Positions 17,615 to 27,206 of a DNA stretch of 45,860 bases are shown in pieces. The notes beneath the pieces were generated by a model. That model saw only the letters and a list, made by a program, of their open reading frames with translations, was not told the DNA's origin and searched no databases. The stretch comes from Lachnospiraceae bacterium (GTDB lineage Bacteria > Bacillota > Clostridia > Lachnospirales > Lachnospiraceae). Position 1 is the first letter of the stretch, and the number at the start of each line of letters is the position of its first letter. The DNA lies in contig CAJTEY010000033.1 of NCBI GenBank assembly GCA_910575775.1, forward strand, positions 1 through 45,860. The letters run 5' to 3'. The translations under genes were made by a program, and so were the position numbers.

Positions 17615-17725
17615 TCAGTTGATTAGACAGTTCATATTCATGGGTAGAATTTCCCCCGGCGGTGGACGGGCTTTTTTTGATATGTCAATGACCGTCGGAT
17701 TTTGTCGATACGGTATGTGCTTCAT
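17615..17725 (-). CDS. Small ORF, 36 residues, function unknown
   Basis: ATG 17725 sits 6 bases after a full AAAGGAGG. The peptide begins MKHIPYRQNPTVIDISKKAR and continues PPPGEILPMNMNCLIN; it is basic, has no membrane segment, and matches nothing I recognise. Its own terminator lies just downstream, and a Pho-box promoter lies about 200 bases upstream pointing at it. That is the layout of a genuine small gene or leader. It stands between the phosphate regulon and the integration module, in the position where Tn916-like elements have cargo and regulators. Confidence 0.6.
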   Translation of the reverse strand: MKHIPYRQNPTVIDISKKARPPPGEILPMNMNCLIN

Positions 17726-17924
17726 GGCGGCTACCTCCTTTAGCCGCCTTTAACATTGAAACCGCGTCATTTCTTTAGAGGACAAAAAGAAACGGCGGCT
17801 TTGATTTTTCAAAACCACCGATTATGTTTGATTCTTGAAAATGAACGCAAAAATCCTACCTGTCAGCGGTTTTTTTCTTTTCCCGCATTGGCAGATATTT
17901 CCATTTCTTTTGTTTTACTTAGAT

Positions 17925-17977
17925 ATTATCAAGTCAACATCAAATCCAGTATCTTGAAATTGTAAAATCCATGTAAA
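17925..17977 (-). promoter_or_regulatory. Second Pho-box promoter, pointing left out of the phosphate regulon
   Basis: On the minus strand TTTACA (17977-17972) and TTTACA (17966-17961) are spaced 11 bases apart, with GATAAT (17930-17925) as a -10 about 30 bases further on. The layout and many flanking bases (ATCAAATCCARTATC on the plus strand) match the pstS promoter at 24.55 kb. It lies past the terminator of the phosphate operon, so it serves something to the left: the 36-residue ORF is the only candidate before the next terminator. Confidence 0.65.
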
Positions 17978-17979
17978 AC

Positions 17980-18006
17980 AAAAAAGCTGCCGTATGCAGC
18001 TTTTTT
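17980..18006 (-). terminator. Terminator of the pst-pho operon
   Basis: GCTGC/GCAGC (17986-17990 and 17996-18000), flanked by an A run on one side and a T run on the other, gives an 11-bp stem with a 5-base loop. It works in either direction and follows the phoR stop by about 25 bases. Confidence 0.85.
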
Positions 18007-18032
18007 GAAAATTAGTTATCCAATTAAATGTT

Positions 18033-19688
18033 TCATTTGGGAAAGGCTACAATAACCGTCGTGCCTTTTCCGACATGACTTTTTACATCAACTTTGGCAT
18101 TATGGATTTTAGCGGCGTGTTTCACGATAGAAAGCCCAAGCCCGGTTCCCCCTACTGCCTTAGAATGGCTCTTATCAACACGATAGAAACGCTCAAAAAT
18201 CCGCTCTTGATGTTCGGGGGCAATTCCTATCCCCGTGTCCTCCACTGATAAAACTACCATGCCGTTTTCATTCTGTATGTTCACCATTACTTTTCCGTTT
18301 TCATGGTTATACTTAATCGCATTGTCACAAAGATTATAAATCACACTGTATAAAAGCTGTGGTATGCCGTTAAGGGGAGCCGGAACGCCGGATAGCTCCA
18401 ATGTGACACATAAGGTATTTGCCTGTGGCTCTAAGCTCTGTACCGCCTTTTCTGCCAATGTGTATAAGTCGATATTTTCCCTCTGCATATCGTCCGCACC
18501 TTCGTCAAGGTGCGAAAGACTGATAATGTCCTCTACAAGCCGTATCATTCGCCCGGCTTCATCATAAATCTTTCCGGCAAAGGGTATTTTATCATTCTCC
18601 TTTACCATATCGTTTTTCAAAAGCTCCGCATACCCGGAAATGGAATGAAGCGGGGTTTTTAATTCATGGGACACATTAGCGGTAAATTCGCGGCGTATCT
18701 GTTCCGCTTTTTCTTTTTCCGTCACATTGAAAAAGAAAAGTGCGGCTCCTTTCACAATGTTTTCAGAAGTGATCGGATCAGCGTCAATTTGATAGCTTTC
18801 TCCATGTAGCCGGATAATATTTTCGCCCCGTTCTCCGTGCAAGGCTTTCGTAAGGATTTCCTGCAATTCAAGATTACGGCATAAGGACAGCATATCAGAA
18901 CCGATACAATCTGTGTCAGCACTTAACAGCTTTTTTGCCGCAGGGTTAATACTGATAATTTTTCCTTTTTGATTTAGGAGAATCATGCCCTCATTCATGC
19001 TGCCGATAATCGTATTTAATTCATTCTCTTTTTGGAGAAGTTCGGCTTTCTGCCCCCGTAGCTGTTTTTGCTGGCTGTCAATACGCCGTAAAAAAGGTGA
19101 AAGCTCATCATAGCCCTCATTTGACAACGGATTATCAAGATCAATTTCATTTAATGGCTTTACTATTTTTTTTGAAACTTGAATAGCCAAAACAATGGAA
19201 AGAATCAATGCAATCACAAATATAATGCAAATCGGCTGTGTCATACCTAAAAGAAGCGTCAAAATAGAATTTTGAGATATGGAAAGCCGTAATATAGTGC
19301 CATCATCAAGTTTCTGCGCGGAATAAAACGAACGCTCCATCAAAGTAGCAGAATACCGTCTGCTCTCACCATAGCCCGAAGAAAGGGCTTCCTGCACTTC
19401 TTCCCGCTCTAAATGATTTTCCATTTCCGCAGTATCAGACGCACTATCAAAAATAACATTTCCCTCTGTATCAATCCATGATATACGATAATTTTTCACT
19501 TTCAAATCATGGAAATAATCAATGCCCTCATTTGTAACGCCCTGTGCGGCAAGGGTTGTCTGCATTTTTAGCTGTGCCTGTTCAACATTTGAAAAGTATT
19601 CATACAGAACACCCATGAACAGGACAACAGACGCAAGAAAAACAGTTAATGCGACAAGGCAGATTGAGCGAAAAATTCGTTTCGTCAT
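18033..19688 (-). CDS. phoR: PhoR-type sensor histidine kinase
   Basis: 551 residues. A membrane helix at 10-28 is followed by an extracellular sensor of about 110 residues (WIDTEGNVIFDSASD is a Cache-like signature) and a second helix near 150-170. Then come a HAMP-like linker, a PAS domain (GMILLNQKGKIISINPAAKKLL), the His box (FTANVSHELKTPLHSISGY) and an ATPase domain with N, G1 (DTGIGIAPEHQERIFERFYR) and G2 boxes. It overlaps the regulator gene by 4 bases (ATGA). As last gene of the pst operon it should phosphorylate the PhoP/PhoB partner when phosphate is low. Confidence 0.93.
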   Translation of the reverse strand: MTKRIFRSICLVALTVFLASVVLFMGVLYEYFSNVEQAQLKMQTTLAAQGVTNEGIDYFHDLKVKNYRISWIDTEGNVIFDSASDTAEMENHLEREEVQEALSSGYGESRRYSATLMERSFYSAQKLDDGTILRLSISQNSILTLLLGMTQPICIIFVIALILSIVLAIQVSKKIVKPLNEIDLDNPLSNEGYDELSPFLRRIDSQQKQLRGQKAELLQKENELNTIIGSMNEGMILLNQKGKIISINPAAKKLLSADTDCIGSDMLSLCRNLELQEILTKALHGERGENIIRLHGESYQIDADPITSENIVKGAALFFFNVTEKEKAEQIRREFTANVSHELKTPLHSISGYAELLKNDMVKENDKIPFAGKIYDEAGRMIRLVEDIISLSHLDEGADDMQRENIDLYTLAEKAVQSLEPQANTLCVTLELSGVPAPLNGIPQLLYSVIYNLCDNAIKYNHENGKVMVNIQNENGMVVLSVEDTGIGIAPEHQERIFERFYRVDKSHSKAVGGTGLGLSIVKHAAKIHNAKVDVKSHVGKGTTVIVAFPK

Positions 19689-20359
19689 ACTTCCCCCTCC
19701 ATTCGATACCCAACTCCCCGCACCGTTTCAATATAGCTCCCACATTCGCCTAATTTTGTTCGGAGCGTTCCAATATGAACATCTACGGTTCGGGTTTCCC
19801 CTATGTAGTCAATGCCCCATATCATTTCAAGGAGCTGATCGCGTGTAAACACCCGTCCGGGGTTTTCCATAAAAGTATGGAGCAGCTTATGTTCTTTCAG
19901 CGTCAACTGAACCCGTTCGTTGTTTACAAGCACAATATATGTTTCCAAATTTAATTCTAAATTTCCAATTTTTAGCTTTTTTGTTTCTTCTTTCGGGCTT
20001 GTACGGCGCAATACCGCTTTCACACGGGAAATCATTTCCATCATGCCAAACGGCTTTGCAAGGTAATCATCAGCTCCCAAGTCAAGCCCGGTTACTTTGT
20101 CGTATTCGGTTCCTTTGGCTGTCGCCATAATAACAGGGATATCCTCTGTTGCTGGCTGCATACGCAGCTTTTTCAATATGGAAATGCCATCTTCGCCGGG
20201 AAGCATTATATCAAGCATAATAAGCTGGGGTTTTTCTGTCTGCAAAGCGTCAAAAAGGCTGTCCGCGCAGTCAAAACCTTTTGCTTCAAATCCGGCAGAA
20301 TTTAATGTGTATATCATCAGATCACGGATAGAGCTGTCGTCCTCAACACAATAAATCAT
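19685..20359 (-). CDS. phoP: PhoP/PhoB-type response regulator
   Basis: The start at 20359 is set by AAGGAGC 8-9 bases upstream; the open frame reaches further, but without family residues. Receiver domain with the acidic pair (EDD), the phosphorylated Asp in LIMLDIMLPGEDG, Thr in ATAKG and Lys in LAKPFG. The OmpR-type winged helix carries GRVFTRDQLLEMIWGIDYIGETRTVDVHI. 224 residues, normal size. It should bind the two Pho boxes in this window and activate pstS. Confidence 0.93.
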   Translation of the reverse strand: MIYCVEDDSSIRDLMIYTLNSAGFEAKGFDCADSLFDALQTEKPQLIMLDIMLPGEDGISILKKLRMQPATEDIPVIMATAKGTEYDKVTGLDLGADDYLAKPFGMMEMISRVKAVLRRTSPKEETKKLKIGNLELNLETYIVLVNNERVQLTLKEHKLLHTFMENPGRVFTRDQLLEMIWGIDYIGETRTVDVHIGTLRTKLGECGSYIETVRGVGYRMEGEV

Positions 20360-20442
20360 ATAAATCCGCTCCTTTCTTTCCTGTGGCAATATTCCGAACT
20401 CAATCATACCATATTACCTATATTTCATCAATGGCGGTATGT

Positions 20443-21084
20443 TCACCCCTCTTTGTTCCCTGTGATTGAGAACAGAACCCATTTTGCAATATTGACCGCA
20501 TGATCTCCGATACGTTCAAAATATTTTGCAATCATTAACAGGTCTATGGCATACTCACCGTCTGTTTCGGGCTTGCTGAAAAGTTCAATCAGCATTTTCT
20601 TCACCTTATCGAAATAGGAATCCACCACATCATCATAATCTATCACGGCTTTCGCCATCTGCATATCCTTTTTCACAAAAGCGTCAATACTGTCCGTTAC
20701 CATTTTAATGACAGCAACCGACATATCATGGATAACTTGTGTGTCGTCGGTGGCGTGGATATTGGCTAATGTGATAATTTCCGCTATGTCTGCGGATTGA
20801 TCTCCGATTCTTGCCATATCTGTCACCATTTTTAGCGCGGACGATACAACCCTCAAATCTTTTGCCACGGGCTGCTGCTGTAAGAGCAGCTTTAGACACA
20901 TAGTTTCAATTTCACGCTCCTTGTGGTCTATCTGAACAGAGAGATCGGGAACAGCCTTTGCAAGCGCGGGATTCCCCTCTGTCAGAGCTTTAGCGGACAT
21001 AGCAATCGCATTTTCACAAAAAGCCCCCATTGTAATCAACTCTTTATTTAATAAATCTAACTGTTCATCAAATTTTAGGCGCAT
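20443..21084 (-). CDS. phoU: Phosphate signalling protein PhoU
   Basis: 213 residues forming the two three-helix bundles of PhoU. The metal-site motifs appear as KMVTDMARIGDQSADIAE in the first half and IAKYFERIGDHAVNIAKW in the second. It connects the Pst transporter to PhoR so the kinase is shut off when phosphate is plentiful. Its ATG shares a base with the pstB stop (TAATG), so the two are translationally coupled. Confidence 0.95.
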   Translation of the reverse strand: MRLKFDEQLDLLNKELITMGAFCENAIAMSAKALTEGNPALAKAVPDLSVQIDHKEREIETMCLKLLLQQQPVAKDLRVVSSALKMVTDMARIGDQSADIAEIITLANIHATDDTQVIHDMSVAVIKMVTDSIDAFVKKDMQMAKAVIDYDDVVDSYFDKVKKMLIELFSKPETDGEYAIDLLMIAKYFERIGDHAVNIAKWVLFSITGNKEG

Positions 21085-21833
21085 TATCCAAACCTCCCCG
21101 TAATATAATCCTCTGTCCGCTTGTCCTGCGGCATGGAGAATAATTTTTCTGTTTCTCCAAACTCCACCATTTCCCCAAGCAGGAAAAACGCTGTCCTGTC
21201 GGAAATTCGGAGTGCTTGCTGCATATTATGTGTCACAATGACAATGGTATAGTCCTTTTTTAATTCTGCGGCAAGTTCCTCTACCTTTGCCGTAGAAATA
21301 GGGTCAAGTGCGCTGGTCGGTTCGTCCATCAGCAAAACTTCCGGCTCCACTGCCAAAGCGCGGGCAATGCAAAGACGCTGCTGTTGACCGCCCGACATAC
21401 CAAGCGCAGATTTTTTCAGCCTGTCTTTTACCTCGTCCCAAATTGCCGCCCCTTTTAAGGAACGCTCTACAATTTCGTCCAGCGCAGCTTTAGAACGGAT
21501 ACCATGTGTCCTTGCTCCAAAGGCAACATTGTCATAAATGCTCATAGGGAACGGATTCGGTTTTTGAAATACCATTCCCACACGTTTACGCAGTAGGTTA
21601 ATATCCATATTTCCATAAATATCTTCACCGTCTAAACGGATAGTCCCTTTGATGTGGCAGCCCTCCACCAAGTCATTCATTCGGTTCAATGTTTTTAATA
21701 ATGTCGATTTACCGCAGCCCGACGGTCCGATCAGTGCGGTAATTTCGTGTTCCTTAAACGCCACATTTATTTTTTTCAAGGCTTGAAAGTTTCCGTAGAA
21801 TAAATCTAAATCCTCAACCATGATTTTATCCAT
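21084..21833 (-). CDS. pstB: Phosphate ABC transporter ATPase PstB
   Basis: 249 residues. Walker [11 protein letters not shown]-loop in [15 protein letters not shown], signature [11 protein letters not shown], Walker [14 protein letters not shown] with catalytic Glu, and the switch His in [11 protein letters not shown] are all intact. [14 protein letters not shown] is typical for PstB. It starts 8 bases inside pstA. It powers uptake through PstC-PstA. Confidence 0.96.
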   Translation of the reverse strand: MDKIMVEDLDLFYGNFQALKKINVAFKEHEITALIGPSGCGKSTLLKTLNRMNDLVEGCHIKGTIRLDGEDIYGNMDINLLRKRVGMVFQKPNPFPMSIYDNVAFGARTHGIRSKAALDEIVERSLKGAAIWDEVKDRLKKSALGMSGGQQQRLCIARALAVEPEVLLMDEPTSALDPISTAKVEELAAELKKDYTIVIVTHNMQQALRISDRTAFFLLGEMVEFGETEKLFSMPQDKRTEDYITGRFG

Positions 21834-22692
21834 CTGTATTTTTACCTCCTATCTTTTTTGCTACAAATCCGGAAAGTGCATTTATCAGAATGACAACAAC
21901 CAATAATACAACCGCAGTTGCGTAAGTCTGCTTGATATACAGCCCCTCGCCCGAAATAGAATACATATGGACGGATAACGTTCTTGCCGACGAAAAAATG
22001 CTTGTTGCTATTTCTGCAACGGTTCCGGCGGTAAAAATCAGCGCCGCCGATTCCCCGACGATACGCCCGATTCCAAGAATAATGCCGGACAAAATACCCG
22101 GAACGGCGCAGGGCAGGACAATAGAGAATACGGTTCGTAACTTTCCGGCTCCAAGCCCGAAGCTGCCCTCCCGGTAGCTGTCGGGAACGCTCCGCAGGGC
22201 TTCTTCTGTTGTCCGCATAATAAGCGGTAAAATCATAATACTTAAAGTCAAAGCCCCGGACAGCAAAGACAACCCCAGCCCAAGATATTTCACGAAGAAA
22301 AGGGAACCGAACAGCCCATAAACGATTGACGGAATCCCGGACAATGTTTCAGCGGTAATACCTACGATATGAACCAGCTTATTTCCCCGTCTTGCGTATT
22401 CTGTCAGATAAATTGCAGCACCAATTCCTACGGGAACCGCAAACAGCAGAGAAAGCAGCATAATGAACAGCGTATTGATAAGTGCCGGAAGCAGGGACAC
22501 ATTTTCTGTTGTATATTTGCTGTCAAATAAATCCGGCGTTAAATTCGGAATCCCTTTTATCAATATGTATGCAATAATAAAAATGAGCGCAAGCAATGTA
22601 ATCAATGCTGCAAGGCATACAGAAAGAAAGAGAACAAAAGATTTCGGGTCGCGTCTGTATGCGCACCATTTCCGTTTCAATTTTCCAACCAT
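21826..22692 (-). CDS. pstA: Phosphate ABC transporter permease PstA
   Basis: 288 residues, six membrane helices. The coupling loop [29 protein letters not shown] is the permease EAA motif that docks on PstB. The ATG follows the pstC stop directly. It forms the channel with PstC. Confidence 0.95.
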   Translation of the reverse strand: MVGKLKRKWCAYRRDPKSFVLFLSVCLAALITLLALIFIIAYILIKGIPNLTPDLFDSKYTTENVSLLPALINTLFIMLLSLLFAVPVGIGAAIYLTEYARRGNKLVHIVGITAETLSGIPSIVYGLFGSLFFVKYLGLGLSLLSGALTLSIMILPLIMRTTEEALRSVPDSYREGSFGLGAGKLRTVFSIVLPCAVPGILSGIILGIGRIVGESAALIFTAGTVAEIATSIFSSARTLSVHMYSISGEGLYIKQTYATAVVLLVVVILINALSGFVAKKIGGKNTDG

Positions 22693-23541
22693 TTATTTCA
22701 CCCTCCTTTTGAACAGGGAGAGGGACAGGTTGATAATGAGAATGAAAACAAACAGGACAACAGCCGTACCAATTAACGCTTCACGGTGTAAATCCGTAGA
22801 ATATCCCATTTCCAATACAATGTTTGTGGTCAGTGTCCGAACGCCGGAAAGCATACTGCCCGGAATAACCGCTTGATTTCCGGCAACCATCATAACCGCC
22901 ATTGTTTCACCGACTGCCCGCCCAATCCCTAATACAACCCCTGCAAAAATACCGCTCTTTGCTGCGGGAAGAACCGTAAAAAATACGCTTCTTTCATGGG
23001 AAGCTCCAAGAGCAAGCCCGCCCTCATAGTAACTTTCCGGAACAGCCCGGATTGAAGTTTCCGAAACGCTGATAATGGTAGGTAAAATCATCAGCCCCAG
23101 CAGGACAGAAGCAGTAAGTACACTCATACCGCGCCCGCCAAAGGCTTCCCGGATAAAAGGCACTAAGACTACCAATCCGAAAAAACCGTACACAACCGAC
23201 GGAATCCCCGCCATCAGATTAACAGCAGCTTTCAAAGGCGCATAGATACTTTTCGGAGCAAACCTTGCCATGAATACCGCTGTCAATATTCCAATCGGTA
23301 CGCCAATAATCAATGCACCGGCAGTTACATAGAGAGAGCCGACGATCATAGGGAGAATCCCATAGAGATTATTTGCGGGTTTCCATCTTGTACCCAGCAG
23401 AAATTTGAAAACGCCTATTTCTTTTATTGCGGGGATACCGCTTGCAAACAGGAATATGCAGATTAGAATTACCGCTGCTATGGAAACAAGGGCTGTCAAG
23501 AAAAAAAGCAGTTTCATCACTTTTTCTTTTATATTCTTCAT
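22693..23541 (-). CDS. pstC: Phosphate ABC transporter permease PstC
   Basis: The ATG at 23541 is taken because AAGGAG sits 7 bases upstream; the ATG six bases earlier would touch the ribosome site. 282 residues with six helices and the coupling loop ETSIRAVPESYYEGGLALGASHERSVF. It is separated from pstS by a hairpin that probably lets pstS mRNA exceed the rest. Confidence 0.94.
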   Translation of the reverse strand: MKNIKEKVMKLLFFLTALVSIAAVILICIFLFASGIPAIKEIGVFKFLLGTRWKPANNLYGILPMIVGSLYVTAGALIIGVPIGILTAVFMARFAPKSIYAPLKAAVNLMAGIPSVVYGFFGLVVLVPFIREAFGGRGMSVLTASVLLGLMILPTIISVSETSIRAVPESYYEGGLALGASHERSVFFTVLPAAKSGIFAGVVLGIGRAVGETMAVMMVAGNQAVIPGSMLSGVRTLTTNIVLEMGYSTDLHREALIGTAVVLFVFILIINLSLSLFKRRVK

Positions 23542-23560
23542 AATCATGCTCCTTATTGAA

Positions 23561-23592
23561 AAGGGGCGGCGGCTTTCTTACCGCAGCCCCTT
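23561..23592 (-). terminator. Attenuating hairpin between pstS and pstC
   Basis: AAGGGGCGGCGG (23561-23572) and CCGCAGCCCCTT (23581-23592) pair with one mismatch and, on the minus strand, end in TTTT. A leaky terminator here gives more binding protein than permease, common in binding-protein transporter operons. Confidence 0.7.
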
Positions 23593-23598
23593 AAAATC

Positions 23599-24492
23599 CT
23601 ACTGTGATATTTCACTCCAACGAACCGCATTACCCATAAAAATATCTTTTACCTGTTCACTTGTAAGGTTATTTATGGGACAGTCATTATTAACAATCAC
23701 TGTAATACCGTCCATTGCAATTACGGTAGCGGTCAGTCCTTTTTCCATTTCGGAATCTTTCAGCTCACGGGAAGCCATGCCTATATCGCAGGTTCCGTCT
23801 ATTGTGTCAGACATACCAGTAGAAGAATCACTTTGCTGTATCTCAATCGTAACGCCCGGATTTCTCTCAAGATAGGCTTCTTTGAGTTTTTCCATAACCG
23901 GGGTGACAGAGCTGGAACCCGCTACAATAATTTTGCCCGAATCCATTTCCCCGCTGTAACTTCCCGCGTCAGATACAGAAATATATCCATTTTCTTCAAT
24001 CACTGCTTGACCGTCCGCACTCATAATGAAGTCGATAAAATCCTGCGCTGTGTCACTTAAACCGTCCTTTGTCGCAATGTTAAAGGGACGCGCAATCTTA
24101 TATGTACCATTTTTGATATTTTCAATCGTTGCTTCGCAGCCGTCGATCTGAATCGCCTTTACAGTATCATTCATGGAGCCAAGAGAAATATATCCGATAG
24201 AGTATAAATCCCCGGCAACCGTTGTCATCATAACAGACGTAGAATTTGTAACGGCGGCGGTGTCTGCTGTATAGTCGATTTTTTCTCCCGCTTCATTTTT
24301 CTGCTCGATTCCAAACAGCTCTATGAACGCGCCGCGTGTCCCCGAGCCATCTTCGCGGGTAAGTACATTGATCTCTCTTGCTGTGTCAAATTTGGCTGAA
24401 TCGCCCTCGTTCTTATTACTGCACCCCGTTAATGCAGACAGCATTAGAACACTCACAAGGGCAAATGCCAAGTATTTTTTTGATGTTTTCAT
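23599..24492 (-). CDS. pstS: Phosphate-binding lipoprotein PstS
   Basis: 297 residues. The signal peptide ends in LSALTGC, so Cys23 carries the lipid. The fold appears circularly permuted compared with E. coli PstS. The segment with REDGSGTRGAF, which normally falls late, comes first, and the usual N-terminal half (VAGSSSVTPVMEKL, then QQSDSSTGMSDTIDG) comes second. This order is what I recall from clostridial PstS proteins, so it should be functional. A good GGAG site precedes the ATG, and the Pho-box promoter lies about 50-100 bases upstream. Confidence 0.94.
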   Translation of the reverse strand: MKTSKKYLAFALVSVLMLSALTGCSNKNEGDSAKFDTAREINVLTREDGSGTRGAFIELFGIEQKNEAGEKIDYTADTAAVTNSTSVMMTTVAGDLYSIGYISLGSMNDTVKAIQIDGCEATIENIKNGTYKIARPFNIATKDGLSDTAQDFIDFIMSADGQAVIEENGYISVSDAGSYSGEMDSGKIIVAGSSSVTPVMEKLKEAYLERNPGVTIEIQQSDSSTGMSDTIDGTCDIGMASRELKDSEMEKGLTATVIAMDGITVIVNNDCPINNLTSEQVKDIFMGNAVRWSEISQ

Positions 24493-25700
24493 TTTTTGAA
24501 TCTCCTTTGCTTTTTGTTTTTCTTGAAGTTTACAGCTATATCATACAGGACAAAAATCAAATCCAATATCGCGGCATTGTAAAATTGATGTAAAGTTTCT
24601 AAGTAAAAAGAAGAATTATTTAAGCTATTAGTAGGTATTGTATAGACATATCCAAATAGAAAGGTGAACAGTAAAATGTAAGATGGTAAATGAATATGGC
24701 AAATGACTTTATAGCTGCTGTAAATGATAAAAATACTCATAGTTAATGAAAAGAAACTGATTAGAAAGAAAGGCATGGATTTCTGCCTTGCATCGGCGGC
24801 TATCTGCGCTTCATTGACAACCTCCGATACCCGGTACTTTCCGTTATCAAGAGCATTTTTCAGTTCAGAAATAAGATTGTCTGTTGTACTATTTGGGGCG
24901 GGTTCAATCAGAATTTCGCTATAACCGTCCTCCCGCCCCAAAACTTCTTTTATGGTTTCCAAAGGCAGAAGTGCTGTTGCACCCCTTGTGTGACGCAGGA
25001 AAACTGTGTCATAAGCGGCAATTTCCGCTACTTCAAAATCCACTGGCGAACCATTTATCTGCAAGGTAACAGTATCGCCCTTTTCTATGCCATATTTTGA
25101 TGTAAACCTGTCCGGCAAGATAATCTGATTGCCGGAAAATGCGGTAACTTCACCGTCACCAATCAGTCGTGGTTTATTGATTTGATTTAATGCTTCCATA
25201 TCAGCCGCCAAGAGGTCAACCGTTTCATAGTACCCGTTTTCATGGTAAAGGGAAGTGCCCTCTACAATTCCTGCTTTTGTCTGTATGTCCGGCAAGGCGG
25301 GAATATCGTCTGCATGAATACCGCCCTCCACACTCTGAACAGAAACTGTCGCACTCCCCGCCATGCCGCGCGCCATTTTCCGTTGTGCGCTTTCATAAGA
25401 AACGCCAATAGAAAAGGAAACGAACAGCAGCATAGCAGACAGCAGGATTGAAAGAAGCATAACGAAAGTTCTTGCTTTACGCTCTTTTACGTTTGTTAAG
25501 ATATACTTTAGAATGATTTTCAAGTTCACACCTACTTTCCCGGCGATTGTTTCAGCCTGCTCCATGTAAGAAGCCTTATGTCCCAATATCTCAATATCCG
25601 CTATTTCATGGTTTTTTACGCAAACCTTGACAACGGCTATTAAAATCTTGTTTTGACAAACACCGATATATTCGCCGTCTGTAACTGTATTTAAGTCCAC
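24489..25700 (-). pseudogene. Chimeric ORF: FMN-binding domain piece fused to a truncated FtsX/MacB-type permease
   Basis: The GTG start at 25700 touches its GAGGAG, so initiation is doubtful. Residues 1-57 are the first half of an FMN_bind domain (VTDGEYIGVCQNKILIAVVKV). At about residue 58 the frame passes straight into the N-terminus of an ABC export permease (VNLKIILKYILTNVKERKARTF), which should be its own gene. The periplasmic part continues to the second helix (FFSLTMSIFIIYSSYKVI). Then, near 24705, homology ends where relatives continue with the catalytically important C-terminal helices. The last 70 or so residues are the pst promoter region read as protein. Two deletions or joins thus made one 403-codon frame. 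No ATPase partner is present. Confidence 0.75.
24540..24594 (-). promoter_or_regulatory. Pho-box promoter of the pst operon
   Basis: On the minus strand TTTACA (24594-24589) and TTTACA (24583-24578) are 11 bases apart, the helical-turn spacing of Pho-box direct repeats. TATGAT (24545-24540) is the -10, about 32 bases downstream. There is no consensus -35, as expected for a PhoP/PhoB-activated promoter. The box lies inside the tail of the chimeric permease ORF. Confidence 0.75.
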
Positions 25701-25722
25701 CTCCTCGTCTATAAACAGAAAA

Positions 25723-25766
25723 AAGGTTGACCGCCACTACACTTAACATAGTAAACGGTCAACCTT
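25723..25766. terminator. Bidirectional terminator after the histidine kinase
   Basis: AAGGTTGACCG (25723-25733) and CGGTCAACCTT (25756-25766) are a perfect 11-bp repeat around a 22-base loop, with T-rich flanks on both strands. It separates the two-component system from the chimeric permease. Confidence 0.75.
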
Positions 25767-25786
25767 AATTAATTTTTTGTCCTGCC

Positions 25787-27206
25787 TTAATTGCCGGGAA
25801 AACGGATAAGAAAAGAAGTCCCGACACCGGGGGTACTATTCACTGAAATTGTACCGCCATGAAGCTCTACAATGTTCTTTGCGATTGCAAGCCCTAAGCC
25901 TGTCCCCTCGGTTTTGCTCTCCGTATTTATCCCTCTGTAATATCGCTCAAATAATCGTTCTGCCACCACATTACTCATGCCGCCGCCATTGTCTGATACG
26001 TTTATAGTCAACTCCCTTTCAGAAACCCCGATTTTTACGGTTACTTCCGTATCTTTCGTTCCATGCACAAACGCATTGATCATCAGATTTTGAAACGCCC
26101 TTGTAAAAAGCTTTGTGTCAAAGGATAAGCGTGCTGTTTTGTCTGTAATATTATCGCTGCACTCGAACAAAATCATGCGGTTTTCGTATTCGGGGCGGTT
26201 CAATATATCAATGGACAGTTCCCGCAAGAAGCGGACAATATTCTGTTCCTGCCTATTTACCGGAAGTGTGCCGCTTTCTAATTGCCATGTTAATTTTAAA
26301 TCGTCAATCAGATTTTCCATATATGCCGCGTTTTTTAGCATAATGCCCGCATACCGTCTGTACTCAACCGCTGTTTTTTCTGTGTCATCATGTAAAACTT
26401 CCGCATAGCCTTTAATCGGGGATAGTGGGGTCTTTAAGTCATGGGTAATATTAGCAATCCATTCCCGGCGCATATTTTCCGTTTGCTCCCGCAGCTTATC
26501 GCTTGTCTTTACACCCGCGTCCAATTCATTCAGACTATTGTATAGATCCCTAAATGCGCCTTTTGCCTTAACAGGAAGATAACAGCGTCCAGAAATATCC
26601 TGTATAGACGTTACCAATTTGCGTATGGTTTTTGTCATAAGAAAACCATATACCAGCCCTAAAGAAATAATTACTGCTAATAAAATGCCAATCGCTGAGA
26701 AAACAATCTTTTTCCCGCCTGTAAACCGTTCCCCGTTTAAGTACATGGTTACTTTTTGAATGTTCATAGGGAAATGGAGAATATAGGCATATTCTTTCCC
26801 GCACTCTGTTACAATACCTACAAAGGAAGTCATGTCCTCTGTATCAAGGTGTCCGGTCTGATTAAGCTGTAAAAGGTCAGCGTTAGAGTAAGCGTCCTGT
26901 GTATTGCCAGGCGTTTGGCACGCATATACTTCATTTCCGGCGGTGTCCAAAATTTGCAGTCCGATATGGTTATCCTGCAATCGTTCTATGCCTGTCTGTT
27001 TTACCGTGGGGCTTCCGTCTACAAAGATAATGTAGTCCGAAAAATCTAAAGTAAAATTTTTAGCCCAATCGAACATTTTTGCCGTTCGGGTTTGCCACGG
27101 TAATGAGCATGGCAAAAAGGCAGCACACCACAAGGAGCGTCCCTAACAGCGACAAGAAGAATATGGAATATATGTGAAAGGTGGTACGATAGCCGGATTG
27201 CTTCAT
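25787..27206 (-). pseudogene. Sensor histidine kinase with a frameshifted N-terminus
   Basis: The natural start is ATG 27206, directly after the regulator stop. It reads MKQSGYRTTFHIYSIFFLSL and a first membrane helix, then loses frame. The rest (from KMFDWAKNFTLDFSDYI, about 27077, to 25787) is in another frame and intact: outer sensor of about 120 residues, second helix, HAMP-like linker, His box (WIANITHDLKTPLSPIKGY), N box and G boxes (DNGGGMSNVVAERLFERYYRG, TGLGLAIA). A run of five A at 27080-27076 (T on the plus strand) would need to be four to restore the frame. If the change is real, the kinase loses its first membrane anchor; if it is a read error, the gene is whole. Confidence 0.8.
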
